Source: Pseudomonas sp. AB6 (GTDB lineage Bacteria > Pseudomonadota > Gammaproteobacteria > Pseudomonadales > Pseudomonadaceae). From it: DNA of 64,000 nt. Under the pieces are notes generated by a model, which worked only from the letters and a program-made list of their open reading frames with translations, did not search any database and was not told where the DNA came from. The position numbers were made by a program, and so were the translations under genes. The stretch's first letter is position 1. Every line of letters starts with the position of its first letter. The stretch spans positions 3,163,501 to 3,227,500 of the forward strand of contig NZ_JAVIWJ010000001.1 of the NCBI RefSeq assembly GCF_034314105.1, written 5' to 3'. This document shows, in pieces, positions 1 to 10,142 of the stretch.

Positions 1-2007
1 CCGGTCGGCCAGAAGCTTCTGGCAGCACTGTTAGTCTTGCTGATCACCGTATTGTTGGTGGCCAACCTGACCTTCATCGGCGCCGCCTATTATATTTCCC
101 AGGAAAGCATGGCGCCTCAAGCCTTGCAAACCATCGGTAAACTGATCAGTAACCCTAACCTCGCCGCACAAGCCTTGAGCTCAGCCGAAGATGGCCAAGC
201 GCTGCTCAAGGAGCTTAAAAATTACAGTCCTCTGCGCGCGGCGGCGCTTTACGACGACAATGGCGATCGACTGGCTCAACTGCAACAAGGCGACAAGCTG
301 AAACTGCCCGAGCGTTTCAAGGGCGTGGAAGCTTGGCGCCTCACTGAATTTCGCAATACGCAGCTCATTTTGATCCCCAAGCCGGGTCAAGAACCGGGTC
401 ATTTGTTATTGGTGGCCAGCAGTGAACTACCCGCTGCTTTCTATACCGGCACCTTTACTGCCAGCGCGGGCATTCTGGTGTTTAGCGTATTGCTCTGGCT
501 GGTGATTGCGCGGCAGATTCGGCGACTGATCACCGAGCCGATCTATCAGCTTGAAGAACTATCCCGACAGGTCACACGTGAAGAGGACTACGCACTTCGA
601 GCGCAGCCGGGTAATAACGATGAAATTGGCAGCCTGGCGGAAGCGTTCAATACAATGTTGTCGCGCATCGAAGCCAGAGAGCAGCAGCTCAAACGCGCCC
701 GGGACGACTCCCAAGACGCCTATGCCCAAGCTCAAGGGCTAGCGGAAGAAACCCGCCATTCAAACCGCAAACTTGAACTCGAAGTGCAAGTGCGAAGCAA
801 GATCGAAAAAAAGCTAACCGGTTTTCAGAATTACTTGAACAGCATCATCGACTCTATGCCGTCCGCGTTGATTGCCCTGGATGAGCAACTGTATGTCACC
901 CAATGGAATCAGGAAGCCAGCGCCCTCTCCGGCACACCACTGGACGAAGCGCTGAACCAACCGATCTTTCTCGCGTTTCCACCTATGAAAGCTTTTTTGC
1001 AAAAGATCAAACATACGGTAGAGCGCCATATTGTCGCCAAAATTGAGCGGGTCACTTGGGTCAAAGATGACATCCCGCACCACTATGCACTGACTTTTTA
1101 CCCGCTGACCGGCGGCGCTGGCCGAGGCGTGGTAATCCGCATCGACGACATTACTCAGCGTTTGACTCTGGAAGACATGATGGTGCAGTCGGAAAAAATG
1201 CTTTCTGTAGGGGGACTGGCAGCAGGCATGGCCCATGAAATCAACAATCCGTTGGGCGCGATCTTGCACAACGTCCAGAACATTCGTCGGCGTTTGTCAC
1301 CGGATTTGCCGAAAAATATTGAACAGGCCGAGTTGGCTGGAATTAAGCTGGAAACTGTTAACCAATACCTGCTAGGTCGCGAAGTGCCGCAGCTGCTCGA
1401 TGGCATTCAACAGGCGGGCGCTCGCGCAGCAAAAATCGTCAGCCATATGCTTAACTTCAGCCGACTCAGTAATCGCAAAATGGCGCCGTGTGACTTACCG
1501 GCATTAATCGACCAAGCTGTGGAAATTGCCAGCAACGACTTCGATCTGACCATTGGTTTTGATTTTAAGGGCCAGGCTATTACCCGTCAGTTCGATCCGA
1601 ACCTAGGCCCTGTACCGGGCACAGCAAACGAATTGGAACAGGTGCTACTGAACTTGCTGAAGAACGCGGCGCAGGCAATCCATCAGCGGGCGGACGACAG
1701 TGAGCCAGGCCGCATCGTACTGCGCACTCGACTAAACCCGCCATGGGCGGAAATTCAGGTCGAAGACAACGGCATTGGCATGCCAGAAAGCGTGCGCAAG
1801 CGAACGTTCGAGCCGTTTTTCACCACCAAAGAAATCGGCCAGGGCACCGGGCTCGGACTGTCGGTGTCGTACTTCATCATCACCAATAACCACAAAGGCC
1901 AGATGGAAGTTCATTCAACCCCCGGCCAAGGCACCTGCTTCACCCTGCGCCTGCCTTTGGCGGGCAGCACCGCAAACGCTTTGGAACAGAACCTTTCGGA
2001 GTTATAG
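1..2007 (+). CDS. sensor histidine kinase, 5' end outside window
   Basis: The reading frame is open from base 1, so the gene begins upstream and the N-terminus is missing. The visible part has the end of a first membrane helix (about residues 5-25), a periplasmic stretch, a second helix (about 147-168), a HAMP linker, a coiled-coil segment rich in E/R/Q, a PAS-like domain (about 280-390) and a HisKA dimerisation domain. The phospho-acceptor is His412 of the visible chain in the motif GMAHEINNPLG (nt 1234-1236). A HATPase_c domain follows, with N-box (LLNLLKNAAQAI), G1 (VEDNGIGM) and G2 (GTGLGLSVS) motifs. It should autophosphorylate and act on an unseen response regulator. The ligand cannot be read from sequence. 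It ends 2 bases before the adenosyltransferase start, so the two may be co-transcribed. Confidence 0.9.
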   Translation, partial: PVGQKLLAALLVLLITVLLVANLTFIGAAYYISQESMAPQALQTIGKLISNPNLAAQALSSAEDGQALLKELKNYSPLRAAALYDDNGDRLAQLQQGDKLKLPERFKGVEAWRLTEFRNTQLILIPKPGQEPGHLLLVASSELPAAFYTGTFTASAGILVFSVLLWLVIARQIRRLITEPIYQLEELSRQVTREEDYALRAQPGNNDEIGSLAEAFNTMLSRIEAREQQLKRARDDSQDAYAQAQGLAEETRHSNRKLELEVQVRSKIEKKLTGFQNYLNSIIDSMPSALIALDEQLYVTQWNQEASALSGTPLDEALNQPIFLAFPPMKAFLQKIKHTVERHIVAKIERVTWVKDDIPHHYALTFYPLTGGAGRGVVIRIDDITQRLTLEDMMVQSEKMLSVGGLAAGMAHEINNPLGAILHNVQNIRRRLSPDLPKNIEQAELAGIKLETVNQYLLGREVPQLLDGIQQAGARAAKIVSHMLNFSRLSNRKMAPCDLPALIDQAVEIASNDFDLTIGFDFKGQAITRQFDPNLGPVPGTANELEQVLLNLLKNAAQAIHQRADDSEPGRIVLRTRLNPPWAEIQVEDNGIGMPESVRKRTFEPFFTTKEIGQGTGLGLSVSYFIITNNHKGQMEVHSTPGQGTCFTLRLPLAGSTANALEQNLSEL

Positions 2008-2009
2008 GC

Positions 2010-2585
2010 ATGAGCTTTCGTCTTTCAAAAATCTACACACGTACTGGCGACGCTGGCGAGACCGGTCTTGGTGACGGACGTCGCGTCCCCAAAGACCACC
2101 CAAGAATTGAAGCCATTGGTGAAGTCGATACATTGAACAGCCAAGTAGGCCTGTTACTCGCCGGATTAACAGACGAAAAGGCGCGCCACCCAAATCTGGC
2201 TGAAGTGATAGAAGTATTAGCGCCGTGCCAGCACCGCCTGTTCGACTTGGGTGGCGAATTGGCAATGCCGGTTTATCAGGCGTTGAATAACGCCGAGATA
2301 GCGCGCCTTGAAGCGGCTATCGATCTTTGGAACGAGGAGTTGGGACCACTTGAGAATTTTATCCTCCCAGGTGGTTCACCATTGATTGCCCAAGCCCATG
2401 TCTGTCGGAGCTTGGCGCGTAGCGCAGAACGTCGTTGCCAACACCTGAATGCCGTTGAACCGTTGAGCGGCGTTGGCTTGGCCTACATCAATCGGTTGTC
2501 GGACCTGCTGTTTGTTGCAGCGCGGTTGATTGCTAAACGTCAGGGGATTGCGGAGATACTGTGGCAGGCGGCGGCGAAGCCTTGA
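2010..2585 (+). CDS. pduO: PduO-type cob(I)alamin adenosyltransferase
   Basis: This 191-aa protein transfers the adenosyl group of ATP to cob(I)alamin to make coenzyme B12 in the cytoplasm. The N-terminal nucleotide-binding motif KIYTRTGDAGETGLGDGRR and the ESID-like helix (EAIGEVDTLNSQVG) are diagnostic of the PduO/MMAB family, as are the later segment FILPGGSPLIAQAHVCRSLAR and the C-terminal NRLSDLLFVAAR. Length matches the family. The start follows the kinase stop by 2 bases, which suggests translational coupling. The gene meets the Nudix/ThiE fusion head to head (convergent) after 40 bases. The symbol is by family; cobO is a different fold. Confidence 0.92.
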   Translation: MSFRLSKIYTRTGDAGETGLGDGRRVPKDHPRIEAIGEVDTLNSQVGLLLAGLTDEKARHPNLAEVIEVLAPCQHRLFDLGGELAMPVYQALNNAEIARLEAAIDLWNEELGPLENFILPGGSPLIAQAHVCRSLARSAERRCQHLNAVEPLSGVGLAYINRLSDLLFVAARLIAKRQGIAEILWQAAAKP

Positions 2586-2625
2586 GGGTCAGATCAATTG
2601 TCTGAGCCGACGGGTTGGCTCCCGA

Positions 2626-3570
2626 TTAAACCTCAGGCCAAAACGCCCGAATCCCCGCCACGCCCTGTGCGCCGCTTTCCCATGCATGTTGGCGATCATC
2701 ACTGCCCATGCCGCCCAGCAAAAACACGGGCTTACTGAAACCCGCGATCAACTGCGTCGCGGGCTCCCAACCCAATGGCAAAGCGTCTGGATGCGTCTGA
2801 GTTGGCTGCACCGGTGACAACGTCACGAAATCCACGCCCATCTGTTCAGCCAGCACCAGCTCTTCAGCGTTGTGGCAGGAGGCAGCCAACCAGCGCTCTT
2901 TCGGGAAAGGACGGCCATTAACGGCGAGCTTTCGCAATTGCGCCGCCGTCAGGTGCCAACCGGCTGCTGGAAAGTCACCCAGCCACTCCAACGGGCCCTT
3001 GAGCATCAATTGCGCTTTACCCGCACACAAGCCCACGGCATCCACCGCCAAATCACGGTATTGCGGGTTATAGCCATTAGGCGCACGCAGTTGCACCAGC
3101 TTGATGCCCCCGGCGATCGCGTTCTGCAAGCCGCGCAGCAATTCAGGCGTGCTCAATCCTTCCGGGGTGATCAAATAGCGATCCGGTAAACGCGCAGCGG
3201 CGACGATGGCTTGATTGGCGGCTGGAAAATCATAGCTCGTCAATTCCCGAGCAGACACCCACGCCAACGGCTGACCTTCTGCGCCACGCACCTCCCCGCT
3301 GAACGCGGATACATCCCATACATCCAGCAACACCTGTTTGTCCGAATAATCATGCTGGATTTTTATCAATGGGCGAGCGGCAACAACGGCAATGCCCAAC
3401 TCCTCCTGAAGTTCGCGCGACAGCGCTGCTTCCACTGTTTCACCAGCTTCAACTTTGCCGCCCGGAAACTCCCACAAACCGCCCTGGTGCTGAGTATTGG
3501 CACGTTGCGCGATCAGGATCTTGCCATCGTTGCCACGGATAACCGCAGCCGCTACATGAATTCGTTTCAC
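2626..3570 (-). CDS. Nudix (MutT-like) hydrolase fused to ThiE/TenI-like domain
   Basis: This is a two-domain protein of 314 aa. The Nudix domain (about 1-130) has a complete Nudix box at residues 38-60 (GKVEAGETVEAALSRELQEE), so it should hydrolyse oxidised or other nucleoside diphosphate substrates such as 8-oxo-dGTP. The C-terminal half (about 135-314) has a TIM-barrel ThiE/TenI pattern (KLVQLRAP, GWHLTAAQL, VDFVTLSPVQPT, LLGGM). It lacks the NDR-type metal/pyrophosphate motif of thiamine phosphate synthase, so that activity is doubtful. I chose the GTG start at 3570. It has an AGAGGAA ribosome site 8 bases upstream and overlaps the GST stop as GTGA; a longer frame exists but would run deep into the GST gene. 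This fused architecture is common in Pseudomonas. Confidence 0.88.
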   Translation of the reverse strand: MKRIHVAAAVIRGNDGKILIAQRANTQHQGGLWEFPGGKVEAGETVEAALSRELQEELGIAVVAARPLIKIQHDYSDKQVLLDVWDVSAFSGEVRGAEGQPLAWVSARELTSYDFPAANQAIVAAARLPDRYLITPEGLSTPELLRGLQNAIAGGIKLVQLRAPNGYNPQYRDLAVDAVGLCAGKAQLMLKGPLEWLGDFPAAGWHLTAAQLRKLAVNGRPFPKERWLAASCHNAEELVLAEQMGVDFVTLSPVQPTQTHPDALPLGWEPATQLIAGFSKPVFLLGGMGSDDRQHAWESGAQGVAGIRAFWPEV

Positions 3571-4199
3571 CGAACCGCTTCCTCTAGACCTGCTTTCTGC
3601 CAGCGCTGAAAAGCGGGCCACTGATAAATCGTTTCTACATATGCCTGCGCCTTGGCCGGCAGGGGCACACGATTGGTTCGCAGACGCACCGCCACTGGGG
3701 CGAAGAATGCGTCAGCCAGACTCATCCGGCCGAACAGATACGGTCCACTTTCAGCGGCTGCCGCACGGCATTCAGCCCATAAAGCAACGACACGGTCGAT
3801 ATCCGCCTGCACCTCAACCGGCATAACCTCCAGCGCATGGTCGCGACGCAAATCGAAGCCCATGTGCGACCGCAGGTGGCCAAAACCGCTGTGCATTTGT
3901 GCGCAGGCCGAACGCGCTTGTGCGCGTGGGGCGATTTCCTGGGGCCAGAGATGGGCCTCAGGAAAACGCTCGGCCAAGTATTCAACAATAGCCAAAGAAT
4001 CGGAGATGGTGCCGTGCTCGGTCTTCAGCATCGGGACTTTACCCGTCGGCCCGTGCTCAAGACACTTTTGCAAGGTGTCGGACTGATTCAGCAAAATCAT
4101 CTGCTCAGTGAACACTGCGCCCGCCATGTCCAATGCCAGCCAAGGGCGCAGGGACCAAGAGGAAAAGCGTTTGTCGCCGATAATCAGGTGCAAGCTCAT
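3567..4199 (-). CDS. glutathione S-transferase family protein
   Basis: This is a 210-aa cytosolic GST-fold protein. The N-terminal thioredoxin-like half (about 1-80) contains [13 protein letters not shown] in the catalytic Ser/Tyr region and the cis-proline glutathione-binding motif [29 protein letters not shown]. The C-terminal half (about 90-205) is the all-helical GST domain, with the N-capping motif [14 protein letters not shown]. Substrate is unknown. It overlaps argJ by ATGA at its start and the Nudix/ThiE gene by GTGA at its end, so all three probably form one operon. Confidence 0.9.
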   Translation of the reverse strand: MSLHLIIGDKRFSSWSLRPWLALDMAGAVFTEQMILLNQSDTLQKCLEHGPTGKVPMLKTEHGTISDSLAIVEYLAERFPEAHLWPQEIAPRAQARSACAQMHSGFGHLRSHMGFDLRRDHALEVMPVEVQADIDRVVALWAECRAAAAESGPYLFGRMSLADAFFAPVAVRLRTNRVPLPAKAQAYVETIYQWPAFQRWQKAGLEEAVR

Positions 4200-5413
4200 G
4201 TCCGGTACTCCGCGTTGATCTTCACGTACTCATGCGATAGATCGGTGGTCCAGATAGTTTCGCGGCAATCGCCACGGCCCAGTTCGATGCGGATGGCGAT
4301 TTCTGCTTCAGCCATGACCGCCGAGCCCTGCTCTTCGGTGTAAGTGGTGGCACGACAGCCTTTGCTGGCAATGCAAACCGTACCGAGAAACACATCAATT
4401 TTGCTGACGTCCATATCCGGCACGCCCGCACGGCCAACAGCCGCCAGAATACGACCCCAGTTAGGATCGGAGGCGAACAGCGCCGTTTTGATCAGTGGCG
4501 AATGGGCCACGGCGTAAGCAACGTCCAGGCATTCCTGATGGTTGCCACCGCCATTGACTTCTACCGTCACGAACTTGGTAGCACCCTCGCCGTCACGCAC
4601 GATGGCTTGAGCTACTTCCATGCAGACATCAAACACCGCTTGCTTGAGCGCGGCGAACAATGGGCCTTTGGCCTCAGTGATTTCCGGCAGCGCAGCTTTG
4701 CCGGTAGCTATCAGCATGCAGCAGTCGTTGGTCGAGGTATCGCCGTCGATGGTAATCCGGTTGAACGACTTATTAGCACCGTCACGCAGCAGGTCTTGCA
4801 ACACGCTTTGTGCGACGTTGGCGTCGGTAGCGATGTAGCCGAGCATGGTCGCCATATTCGGACGAATCATGCCTGCACCTTTGCTGATGCCGGTGACAGT
4901 GATAGTCACGCCATCGTATTCGAATTGGCGGCTAGCGCCTTTGGGCAAGGTGTCGGTGGTCATGATCCCGGTGGCCGCAGCCGCCCAGTTATCCACAGAC
5001 AGGTCATCAAGAGCAGCTTGTAACGCCGCTTCGATTTTTTCTACCGGCAATGGCTCACCAATAACGCCGGTGGAATACGGCAGCACTGCGTGGGCGTCAA
5101 CGCCGGCCAGTTCAGCCAGCTTGGCGCAGGTCCGCACCGCCGCCAAAAGACCTGGTTCGCCAGTGCCCGCGTTGGCATTGCCGGTGTTAGTCAGTAAATA
5201 ACGGATGGGGCCTTCAAAGCGTTGCTTGGCCAAGATCACCGGCGCGGCACAGAAAGCGTTTAGGGTAAACACACCCGCAACACGGGAGCCTTCAGCGCAA
5301 CGCATGACCACGACGTCTTTGCGCCCCGGACGTTTGATACCCGCAGAAGCGATACCCAGCTCAAAACCAGCAACCGGGTGCAATGTCGGCAAAGGACCAA
5401 GACCAACAGCCAT
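4196..5413 (-). CDS. argJ: ArgJ, ornithine acetyltransferase / N-acetylglutamate synthase
   Basis: ArgJ (405 aa) recycles the acetyl group in arginine synthesis by moving it from N2-acetylornithine to glutamate. The proenzyme self-cleaves before a nucleophilic threonine. Here the site is in [20 protein letters not shown], with cleavage expected between Ala188 and Thr189. Other family motifs are TNTGNANAGTG (76-84), [19 protein letters not shown] and the C-terminal [14 protein letters not shown]. Length matches the family. It begins 123 bases after secA, separated by a terminator, so it probably has its own promoter in that gap, and overlaps the GST start. Confidence 0.97.
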   Translation of the reverse strand: MAVGLGPLPTLHPVAGFELGIASAGIKRPGRKDVVVMRCAEGSRVAGVFTLNAFCAAPVILAKQRFEGPIRYLLTNTGNANAGTGEPGLLAAVRTCAKLAELAGVDAHAVLPYSTGVIGEPLPVEKIEAALQAALDDLSVDNWAAAATGIMTTDTLPKGASRQFEYDGVTITVTGISKGAGMIRPNMATMLGYIATDANVAQSVLQDLLRDGANKSFNRITIDGDTSTNDCCMLIATGKAALPEITEAKGPLFAALKQAVFDVCMEVAQAIVRDGEGATKFVTVEVNGGGNHQECLDVAYAVAHSPLIKTALFASDPNWGRILAAVGRAGVPDMDVSKIDVFLGTVCIASKGCRATTYTEEQGSAVMAEAEIAIRIELGRGDCRETIWTTDLSHEYVKINAEYRT

Positions 5414-5469
5414 TAAGTGCTCCTTGAAAGCTATCTGCGCCGCCCATGTCGGTACGGCTCAATCGATTG

Positions 5470-5503
5470 AAAAACGCCGCGACGGCTAAAGCCGGTCGCG
5501 GCG
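5470..5503 (-). terminator. rho-independent terminator of secA
   Basis: A GC-rich hairpin has arms CGCCGCGAC (5475-5483) and GTCGCGGCG (5495-5503), an inner GGC/GCC pair and a TAAA loop. It is followed on the minus strand by five T (5474-5470). It lies 33 bases after the secA stop and upstream of argJ. Confidence 0.85.
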
Positions 5504-5536
5504 CGGATATTTCACATAAACAGCGCCAGGCTGAAC

Positions 5537-8293
5537 TTAGTCGATCTTGCCGTGGCAGTGTTTGAACTTCTTGCCTGAACCACAAAAGCACAGCTCGTTG
5601 CGGCCTTGCTTTTGATCATTACGGGCCGGCTGATCATTACGAACCGGCACGGCGGCAACGGCAACATCTTCGCCTTCTTCCATCAGTTCCTGTGGCGCAT
5701 CAAGACCCGGGGCTTCAGCGTGTTGGAATTGCATGCGCTGAGCCAGTTCCTCCGCGTCCTGGCGCATGCGGGCTTCTTCTTCAACCGGATCTTCGCGGCG
5801 AACCTGAACGTGTGACAGTACACGGATGGTGTCGCGCTTGATCGAATCGAGCAGCTCCTGAAACAGGGTAAAGGATTCGCGCTTGTATTCCTGCTTCGGG
5901 TTCTTCTGCGCGTAGCCGCGCAAATGAATACCGTGACGCAGGTGATCCATGGTCGAAAGGTGGTCTTTCCACAGGTCGTCGAGGACACGTAGCAGAATCT
6001 GCTTCTCAAACGTGCGCAGCGCGTCGGCACTGGCTTGCTCTTCTTTTTCGTTATAGGCCGCCAGCAGCTCTTGCAGCAGTTTTTCGCGCAGGGTTTCTTC
6101 GTACAGATGATCGTCTTCGTCAAGCCACTGCTGGATAGGCAACTGCACACCGAAATCCGTGTTTAGCGCAGCCTCCAAACCCGCAACATCCCATTGCTCT
6201 GGTAGCGACTGAGGCGGAATATGCTGGCTTACCAAACTGTTGAGTACGTCCATGCGGAAGTCAGCAATGGTGTCACCAATGTTGGTGGCAGCCAGCAGGC
6301 TGTTACGCATGTGATAGATCACTTTACGTTGTTCGTTAGAGACATCATCGAATTCGAGCAATTGCTTGCGAATGTCGAAGTTGCGGCCTTCAACCTTTCG
6401 CTGAGCCTTCTCAATCGCGTTGGTCACCATGCGATGCTCGATCGCTTCACCAGACTGCATACCCAGCGCTTTCATAAAGTTCTTCACCCGATCAGAGGCG
6501 AAGATGCGCATCAGGCTGTCTTCCAGCGACAGGTAGAAACGGCTGGAACCGGCGTCACCCTGACGCCCGGCACGACCACGCAGCTGGTTATCGATACGGC
6601 GAGATTCGTGACGCTCGGATGCAATAACGTGCAAGCCACCCGCTTCGATCACTTGTTGATGGCGTTTCTGCCAGTCAGCTTTGATCTGGGCGATCTGCTC
6701 GGCGGTCGGCTCCTCCAACGCAGCAACTTCCACTTCCCAGTTACCGCCTAGCAAAATGTCGGTACCGCGACCGGCCATGTTGGTGGCGATAGTCAGGGCA
6801 CCGGGACGTCCTGCCTGGGCAATAATTTCGGCTTCTTTTTCGTGGTACTTGGCGTTTAAGACCTTGTGCTCGATACCTTCCTTGATGAGCAGATTAGACA
6901 TGTGCTCGGAAGTTTCGATAGTCGCCGTACCCACGAGGACAGGACGACCTTGGGTCATGCTTTCCTTGATGTCAGTCACAATGGCAGCATATTTTTCATC
7001 GGCCGTCAGATAGACAAGGTCGTTGAAATCTTTACGCGCCAAGGCTTTGTTGGGTGGAATAACCGTTACCGACAAGCCGTAGATTTGATGAAACTCAAAC
7101 GCCTCTGTGTCAGCCGTACCGGTCATGCCGGACAGCTTGTTGTAAAGGCGGAAGTAGTTCTGGAAGGTAGTCGACGCCAAGGTTTGGCTTTCGGCCTGAA
7201 TATTCAGTACTTCCTTCGCTTCGATTGCCTGGTGCAAGCCTTCGGACAAACGACGGCCCGGCATAGTACGACCGGTGTGCTCATCGACCAGCAGGATCTG
7301 ACCGTCCTGAACGATGTACTCGACGTTACGATGGAACAGCTTGTGCGCTCGCAGACCCGCATATACGTGGGTCAACAGACCCAGATTATGTGCGGAGTAT
7401 AGACTTTCACCGACCGCCAGCAGGCCCACCTCAGTCAACATTTCTTCGATGAACTGGTGACCGGCTTCGTTCAGCTCTACCTGACGGGTTTTTTCGTCAA
7501 CCGTGAAGTGCCCTTCCTTGGTAATAACGCCCTCCACCTCTTCAATATGCTGCTCCAGCCTCGGGATCAGCTTGTTGATTTCGGTGTACAGCCTGGAGCT
7601 GTCTTCGGCCTGACCGGAAATGATCAGCGGCGTACGCGCTTCGTCGATCAAGATCGAGTCGACTTCGTCGATTACGGAGAAGTTAAGCTCGCGCTGAAAC
7701 TTGTCTTCCATGCTGAAAGCCATGTTGTCGCGCAGGTAATCGAAGCCAAATTCGTTGTTTGTGCCGTAAGTGATGTCCGACGCATAGGCTTCGCGTTTTT
7801 CTTCCGGCGGTTGAAAAGGGGTAACGACGCCAACAGTCAGACCGAGAAATTCATACAGCGGGCGCATCCAATTAGCATCTCGGCGAGCCAGATAGTCGTT
7901 CACGGTAACCACGTGCACGCCTTTGCCCGACAGCGCATTGAGGTAAACCGCCAAGGTCGCGACTAAAGTCTTGCCTTCACCCGTGCGCATTTCGGCGATC
8001 ATGCCTTCATGCAAGGTAATGCCACCAATCAACTGGACATCAAAGTGACGCATGCCCATAACACGCTTACCGGCTTCGCGAGCAACCGCAAAGGCTTCAG
8101 GCAGCAGGGTATCGAGGGTCTCACCTTTGGCTAGGCGGGCCTTGAACTCTTCGGTCTTGGCTCGCAGTTGCTCGTCCGAAAGGGCCACCATTTGCTCTTC
8201 GAAGGCATTGACGAACTGAACCGTCTTGAGCATGCGCTTAACTTCGCGCTCGTTCTTGCTTCCAAAAAGTTTCTTTAACAAAGGCGCAAACAT
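5537..8293 (-). CDS. secA: SecA, preprotein translocase ATPase
   Basis: SecA (918 aa) is the motor that drives unfolded preproteins through SecYEG at the inner membrane. The Walker A motif is MRTGEGKT (102-109). The DEAD-like [16 protein letters not shown] segment, the NMAGRGTDI motif of the second ATPase lobe and the [11 protein letters not shown] motif are all present. The chain ends in the zinc-binding tail [14 protein letters not shown], which binds SecB and phospholipid. The start chosen is ATG 8293 ([11 protein letters not shown]), the conserved SecA N-terminus; an upstream in-frame extension of 60 codons is not conserved-looking. A sigma70-like promoter is seen at 8453-8480 and a terminator at 5470-5503. 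Confidence 0.98.
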   Translation of the reverse strand: MFAPLLKKLFGSKNEREVKRMLKTVQFVNAFEEQMVALSDEQLRAKTEEFKARLAKGETLDTLLPEAFAVAREAGKRVMGMRHFDVQLIGGITLHEGMIAEMRTGEGKTLVATLAVYLNALSGKGVHVVTVNDYLARRDANWMRPLYEFLGLTVGVVTPFQPPEEKREAYASDITYGTNNEFGFDYLRDNMAFSMEDKFQRELNFSVIDEVDSILIDEARTPLIISGQAEDSSRLYTEINKLIPRLEQHIEEVEGVITKEGHFTVDEKTRQVELNEAGHQFIEEMLTEVGLLAVGESLYSAHNLGLLTHVYAGLRAHKLFHRNVEYIVQDGQILLVDEHTGRTMPGRRLSEGLHQAIEAKEVLNIQAESQTLASTTFQNYFRLYNKLSGMTGTADTEAFEFHQIYGLSVTVIPPNKALARKDFNDLVYLTADEKYAAIVTDIKESMTQGRPVLVGTATIETSEHMSNLLIKEGIEHKVLNAKYHEKEAEIIAQAGRPGALTIATNMAGRGTDILLGGNWEVEVAALEEPTAEQIAQIKADWQKRHQQVIEAGGLHVIASERHESRRIDNQLRGRAGRQGDAGSSRFYLSLEDSLMRIFASDRVKNFMKALGMQSGEAIEHRMVTNAIEKAQRKVEGRNFDIRKQLLEFDDVSNEQRKVIYHMRNSLLAATNIGDTIADFRMDVLNSLVSQHIPPQSLPEQWDVAGLEAALNTDFGVQLPIQQWLDEDDHLYEETLREKLLQELLAAYNEKEEQASADALRTFEKQILLRVLDDLWKDHLSTMDHLRHGIHLRGYAQKNPKQEYKRESFTLFQELLDSIKRDTIRVLSHVQVRREDPVEEEARMRQDAEELAQRMQFQHAEAPGLDAPQELMEEGEDVAVAAVPVRNDQPARNDQKQGRNELCFCGSGKKFKHCHGKID

Positions 8294-8452
8294 ATCGACA
8301 GGATCTTCCACACATAGGGATGGAGGGCGGCCCCGTGAGTCGCCCGTGCAGCCCTCATGGCCGCATGCGAACGAGCATTCTACCCGGAAACGGTGGTGAG
8401 GAAAGTGGCGTTCTTCCACGATGCTGGCACAGCGCTGTAACGGGGCTCTTTT

Positions 8453-8480
8453 ACAATAGGGTCGTTTTATCAAACTTCAA
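8453..8480 (-). promoter_or_regulatory. putative secA promoter
   Basis: On the minus strand, TTGAAG (8480-8475) and TATTGT (8458-8453) are separated by 16 bases, upstream of secA. The fit to sigma70 is moderate and no transcript data are available. Confidence 0.45.
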
Positions 8481-8532
8481 CCCAACAGCTGATGAAGCGC
8501 CCTGCTAAAGCACCAGTGGACGCTAAGGAAAT

Positions 8533-8556
8533 CCCCTTATCGCAGAGTTTAAGGGG
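8533..8556. repeat. inverted repeat upstream of the DUF721 gene
   Basis: Perfect 7-bp arms CCCCTTA (8533-8539) and TAAGGGG (8550-8556) enclose a 10-base loop, in the secA/DUF721 divergent intergenic region about 45 bases before the DUF721 start. It could be an operator or leader hairpin. The rest of this 307-base gap shows only the putative secA promoter. Confidence 0.4.
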
Positions 8557-8600
8557 CACTTTCTGCTACCATGCCAGCTCTGCAATTCTAGGTGTCCGCC

Positions 8601-9056
8601 ATGGCATTTCGCCCCCTTACAGCCCGGGCACCCGCCGTCTTGCTTCGCGAAGCGAAACCGCTCAAAGCCATATTCCATCAGGCTCAGCGCCTGAGTCACT
8701 TGCAACGCCTGCTCGAAAGCCAGTTGCAACCGGCAGCTCGCGAACATTGCCACGTGGCGTCTTGGCGGGAAGGTAGCCTGTTATTGATCGTGACCGATGG
8801 GCACTGGGCAACGCGCCTGCGTTATCAACAAAAACGCTTACAACGACAGTTGGTCGCTTTCGAAGAGTTCGCCAACCTGACCCGCATTTTATTCAAAGTA
8901 CAGCCCCCTACCGTGCAACAGGGAGCAGCTGGGCATACGATTAAATTGTCAGAAGTAGCGGCTGAAAGTATTCAAGCAACAGCGGACGGGATCAGTGATC
9001 CAAAGTTGCGCGCAGCACTGGAGCGGCTCGCTAGTCATGGAAAACCCCGCCCTTAA
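8601..9056 (+). CDS. DUF721 family protein (DciA-like)
   Basis: This 151-aa protein has the DUF721 core (HLQRLLESQLQPAAREHCHVASWREGSLLLIVTDGHWATRLRYQQKRLQRQL), a KH-like fold. DUF721 proteins include DciA, which helps load the replicative helicase in bacteria without DnaC. In Pseudomonas this gene sits between secA and lpxC, as here. The ATG at 8601 is chosen over an in-frame GTG at 8592, because AGGTG then lies 6 bases upstream as a ribosome site. It is convergent with lpxC, with a shared terminator between. Assignment as the true DciA ortholog is inference. Confidence 0.8.
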   Translation: MAFRPLTARAPAVLLREAKPLKAIFHQAQRLSHLQRLLESQLQPAAREHCHVASWREGSLLLIVTDGHWATRLRYQQKRLQRQLVAFEEFANLTRILFKVQPPTVQQGAAGHTIKLSEVAAESIQATADGISDPKLRAALERLASHGKPRP

Positions 9057-9067
9057 ACTGCAACCAC

Positions 9068-9094
9068 AAAAAAAGGCCACCCGAAGGCAGCCTT
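9068..9094 (-). terminator. terminator of lpxC
   Basis: On the minus strand, a 9-bp stem (two G-T pairs) has a TTCG tetraloop (9073-9094) and is followed by a run of T (9072-9068). It lies 24 bases after the lpxC stop and also separates the convergent DUF721 gene. Confidence 0.85.
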
Positions 9095-9118
9095 AAAACT
9101 AGAAAAGAGAGTACTAAA

Positions 9119-10030
9119 TTACACGGCCGCGACAGGACGCATGTAAGAGATCGGTGCGGCGCTGGCATCTTCGAAGGTCACAACTTCCCAAGCGTCTGTC
9201 TGCGCGATTAATGCACGAAGCAGGACGTTGTTCAATGCATGCCCGGACTTGAAGCCTCGGAACTCGCCTATCAGGCTATTACCCAGCAGGTAAAGATCGC
9301 CAATTGCATCCAGAATTTTGTGTTTGACGAATTCGTCCTCATACCGCAGGCCATCTTCGTTCAGCACGCCGTCCTTATCGACCACGATGGCATTTTCAAC
9401 ACTACCGCCGAGCGCGAGGTTGTGCTTGCGCAGGTACTCGATATCACTCATGAATCCAAAGGTACGTGCGCGGCTGACTTCTTTAACGAAAGAAGTGCTT
9501 GAAAAATCCACGGTTGCACTTTGTGTGCGGTTACGGAAAACCGGGTGATCGAAATCGATCTCGAAACTCACCTTAAAGCCTTCGAAAGGCAGGAAAGTAG
9601 CGCGTTTACCGCCCTCCTCCACTGTCACTTCCTTCAAGATCCGGATGAATTTCTTGGCTGCGTCCTGCTCTTCCAGGCCGGCAGATTGAATCAGGAATAC
9701 GAAGGGTCCTGCGCTACCGTCCATGATCGGAACTTCGGAGGCGGAGAGTTCAACGTAGGCGTTATCGATGCCCAGGCCAGCCATGGCCGAAAGCAAGTGT
9801 TCCACCGTATCTACCTTGGTGTCCCCGCTGACCAGTGTGGTCGACAGGGTGGTGTCACCGACGTTTTCCGCACGGGCAGCGATCTGCACCATAGGGTCGA
9901 GGTCAGCACGGCAAAACACGATGCCGGTATTCACGGGTGCGGGCTTGAGGGTCAGGTAAACCTTCTCCCCGGAGTGCAGACCTACACCTGTGGCACGGAT
10001 AATATTTTTCAGGGTGCGTTGTTTAATCAT
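9119..10030 (-). CDS. lpxC: LpxC, UDP-3-O-acyl-GlcNAc deacetylase
   Basis: LpxC (303 aa) is the cytoplasmic zinc enzyme for the committed step of lipid A synthesis. The zinc ligands are all visible: His78 in VEHLLSA, His237 and Asp241 in [10 protein letters not shown]. The catalytic His264 is in KSGHALNN. Length matches the Pseudomonas enzyme. It lies last in the dcw cluster, 112 bases after ftsZ. That gap is large enough for its own promoter, though I see only weak -10-like sequence there. The chain ends with the FtsH-recognition region typical of LpxC (SYMRPVAAV). Confidence 0.98.
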   Translation of the reverse strand: MIKQRTLKNIIRATGVGLHSGEKVYLTLKPAPVNTGIVFCRADLDPMVQIAARAENVGDTTLSTTLVSGDTKVDTVEHLLSAMAGLGIDNAYVELSASEVPIMDGSAGPFVFLIQSAGLEEQDAAKKFIRILKEVTVEEGGKRATFLPFEGFKVSFEIDFDHPVFRNRTQSATVDFSSTSFVKEVSRARTFGFMSDIEYLRKHNLALGGSVENAIVVDKDGVLNEDGLRYEDEFVKHKILDAIGDLYLLGNSLIGEFRGFKSGHALNNVLLRALIAQTDAWEVVTFEDASAAPISYMRPVAAV

Positions 10031-10142
10031 GGCATTGGCCGCTTCAGCGCAAGTTGCGAACTGGTATCAACAAAGGCTGGCGATAATAGCAGACCAGACC
10101 TTTGCTGAACACCAATCACCCTAATACCCCTGATACATTTCA

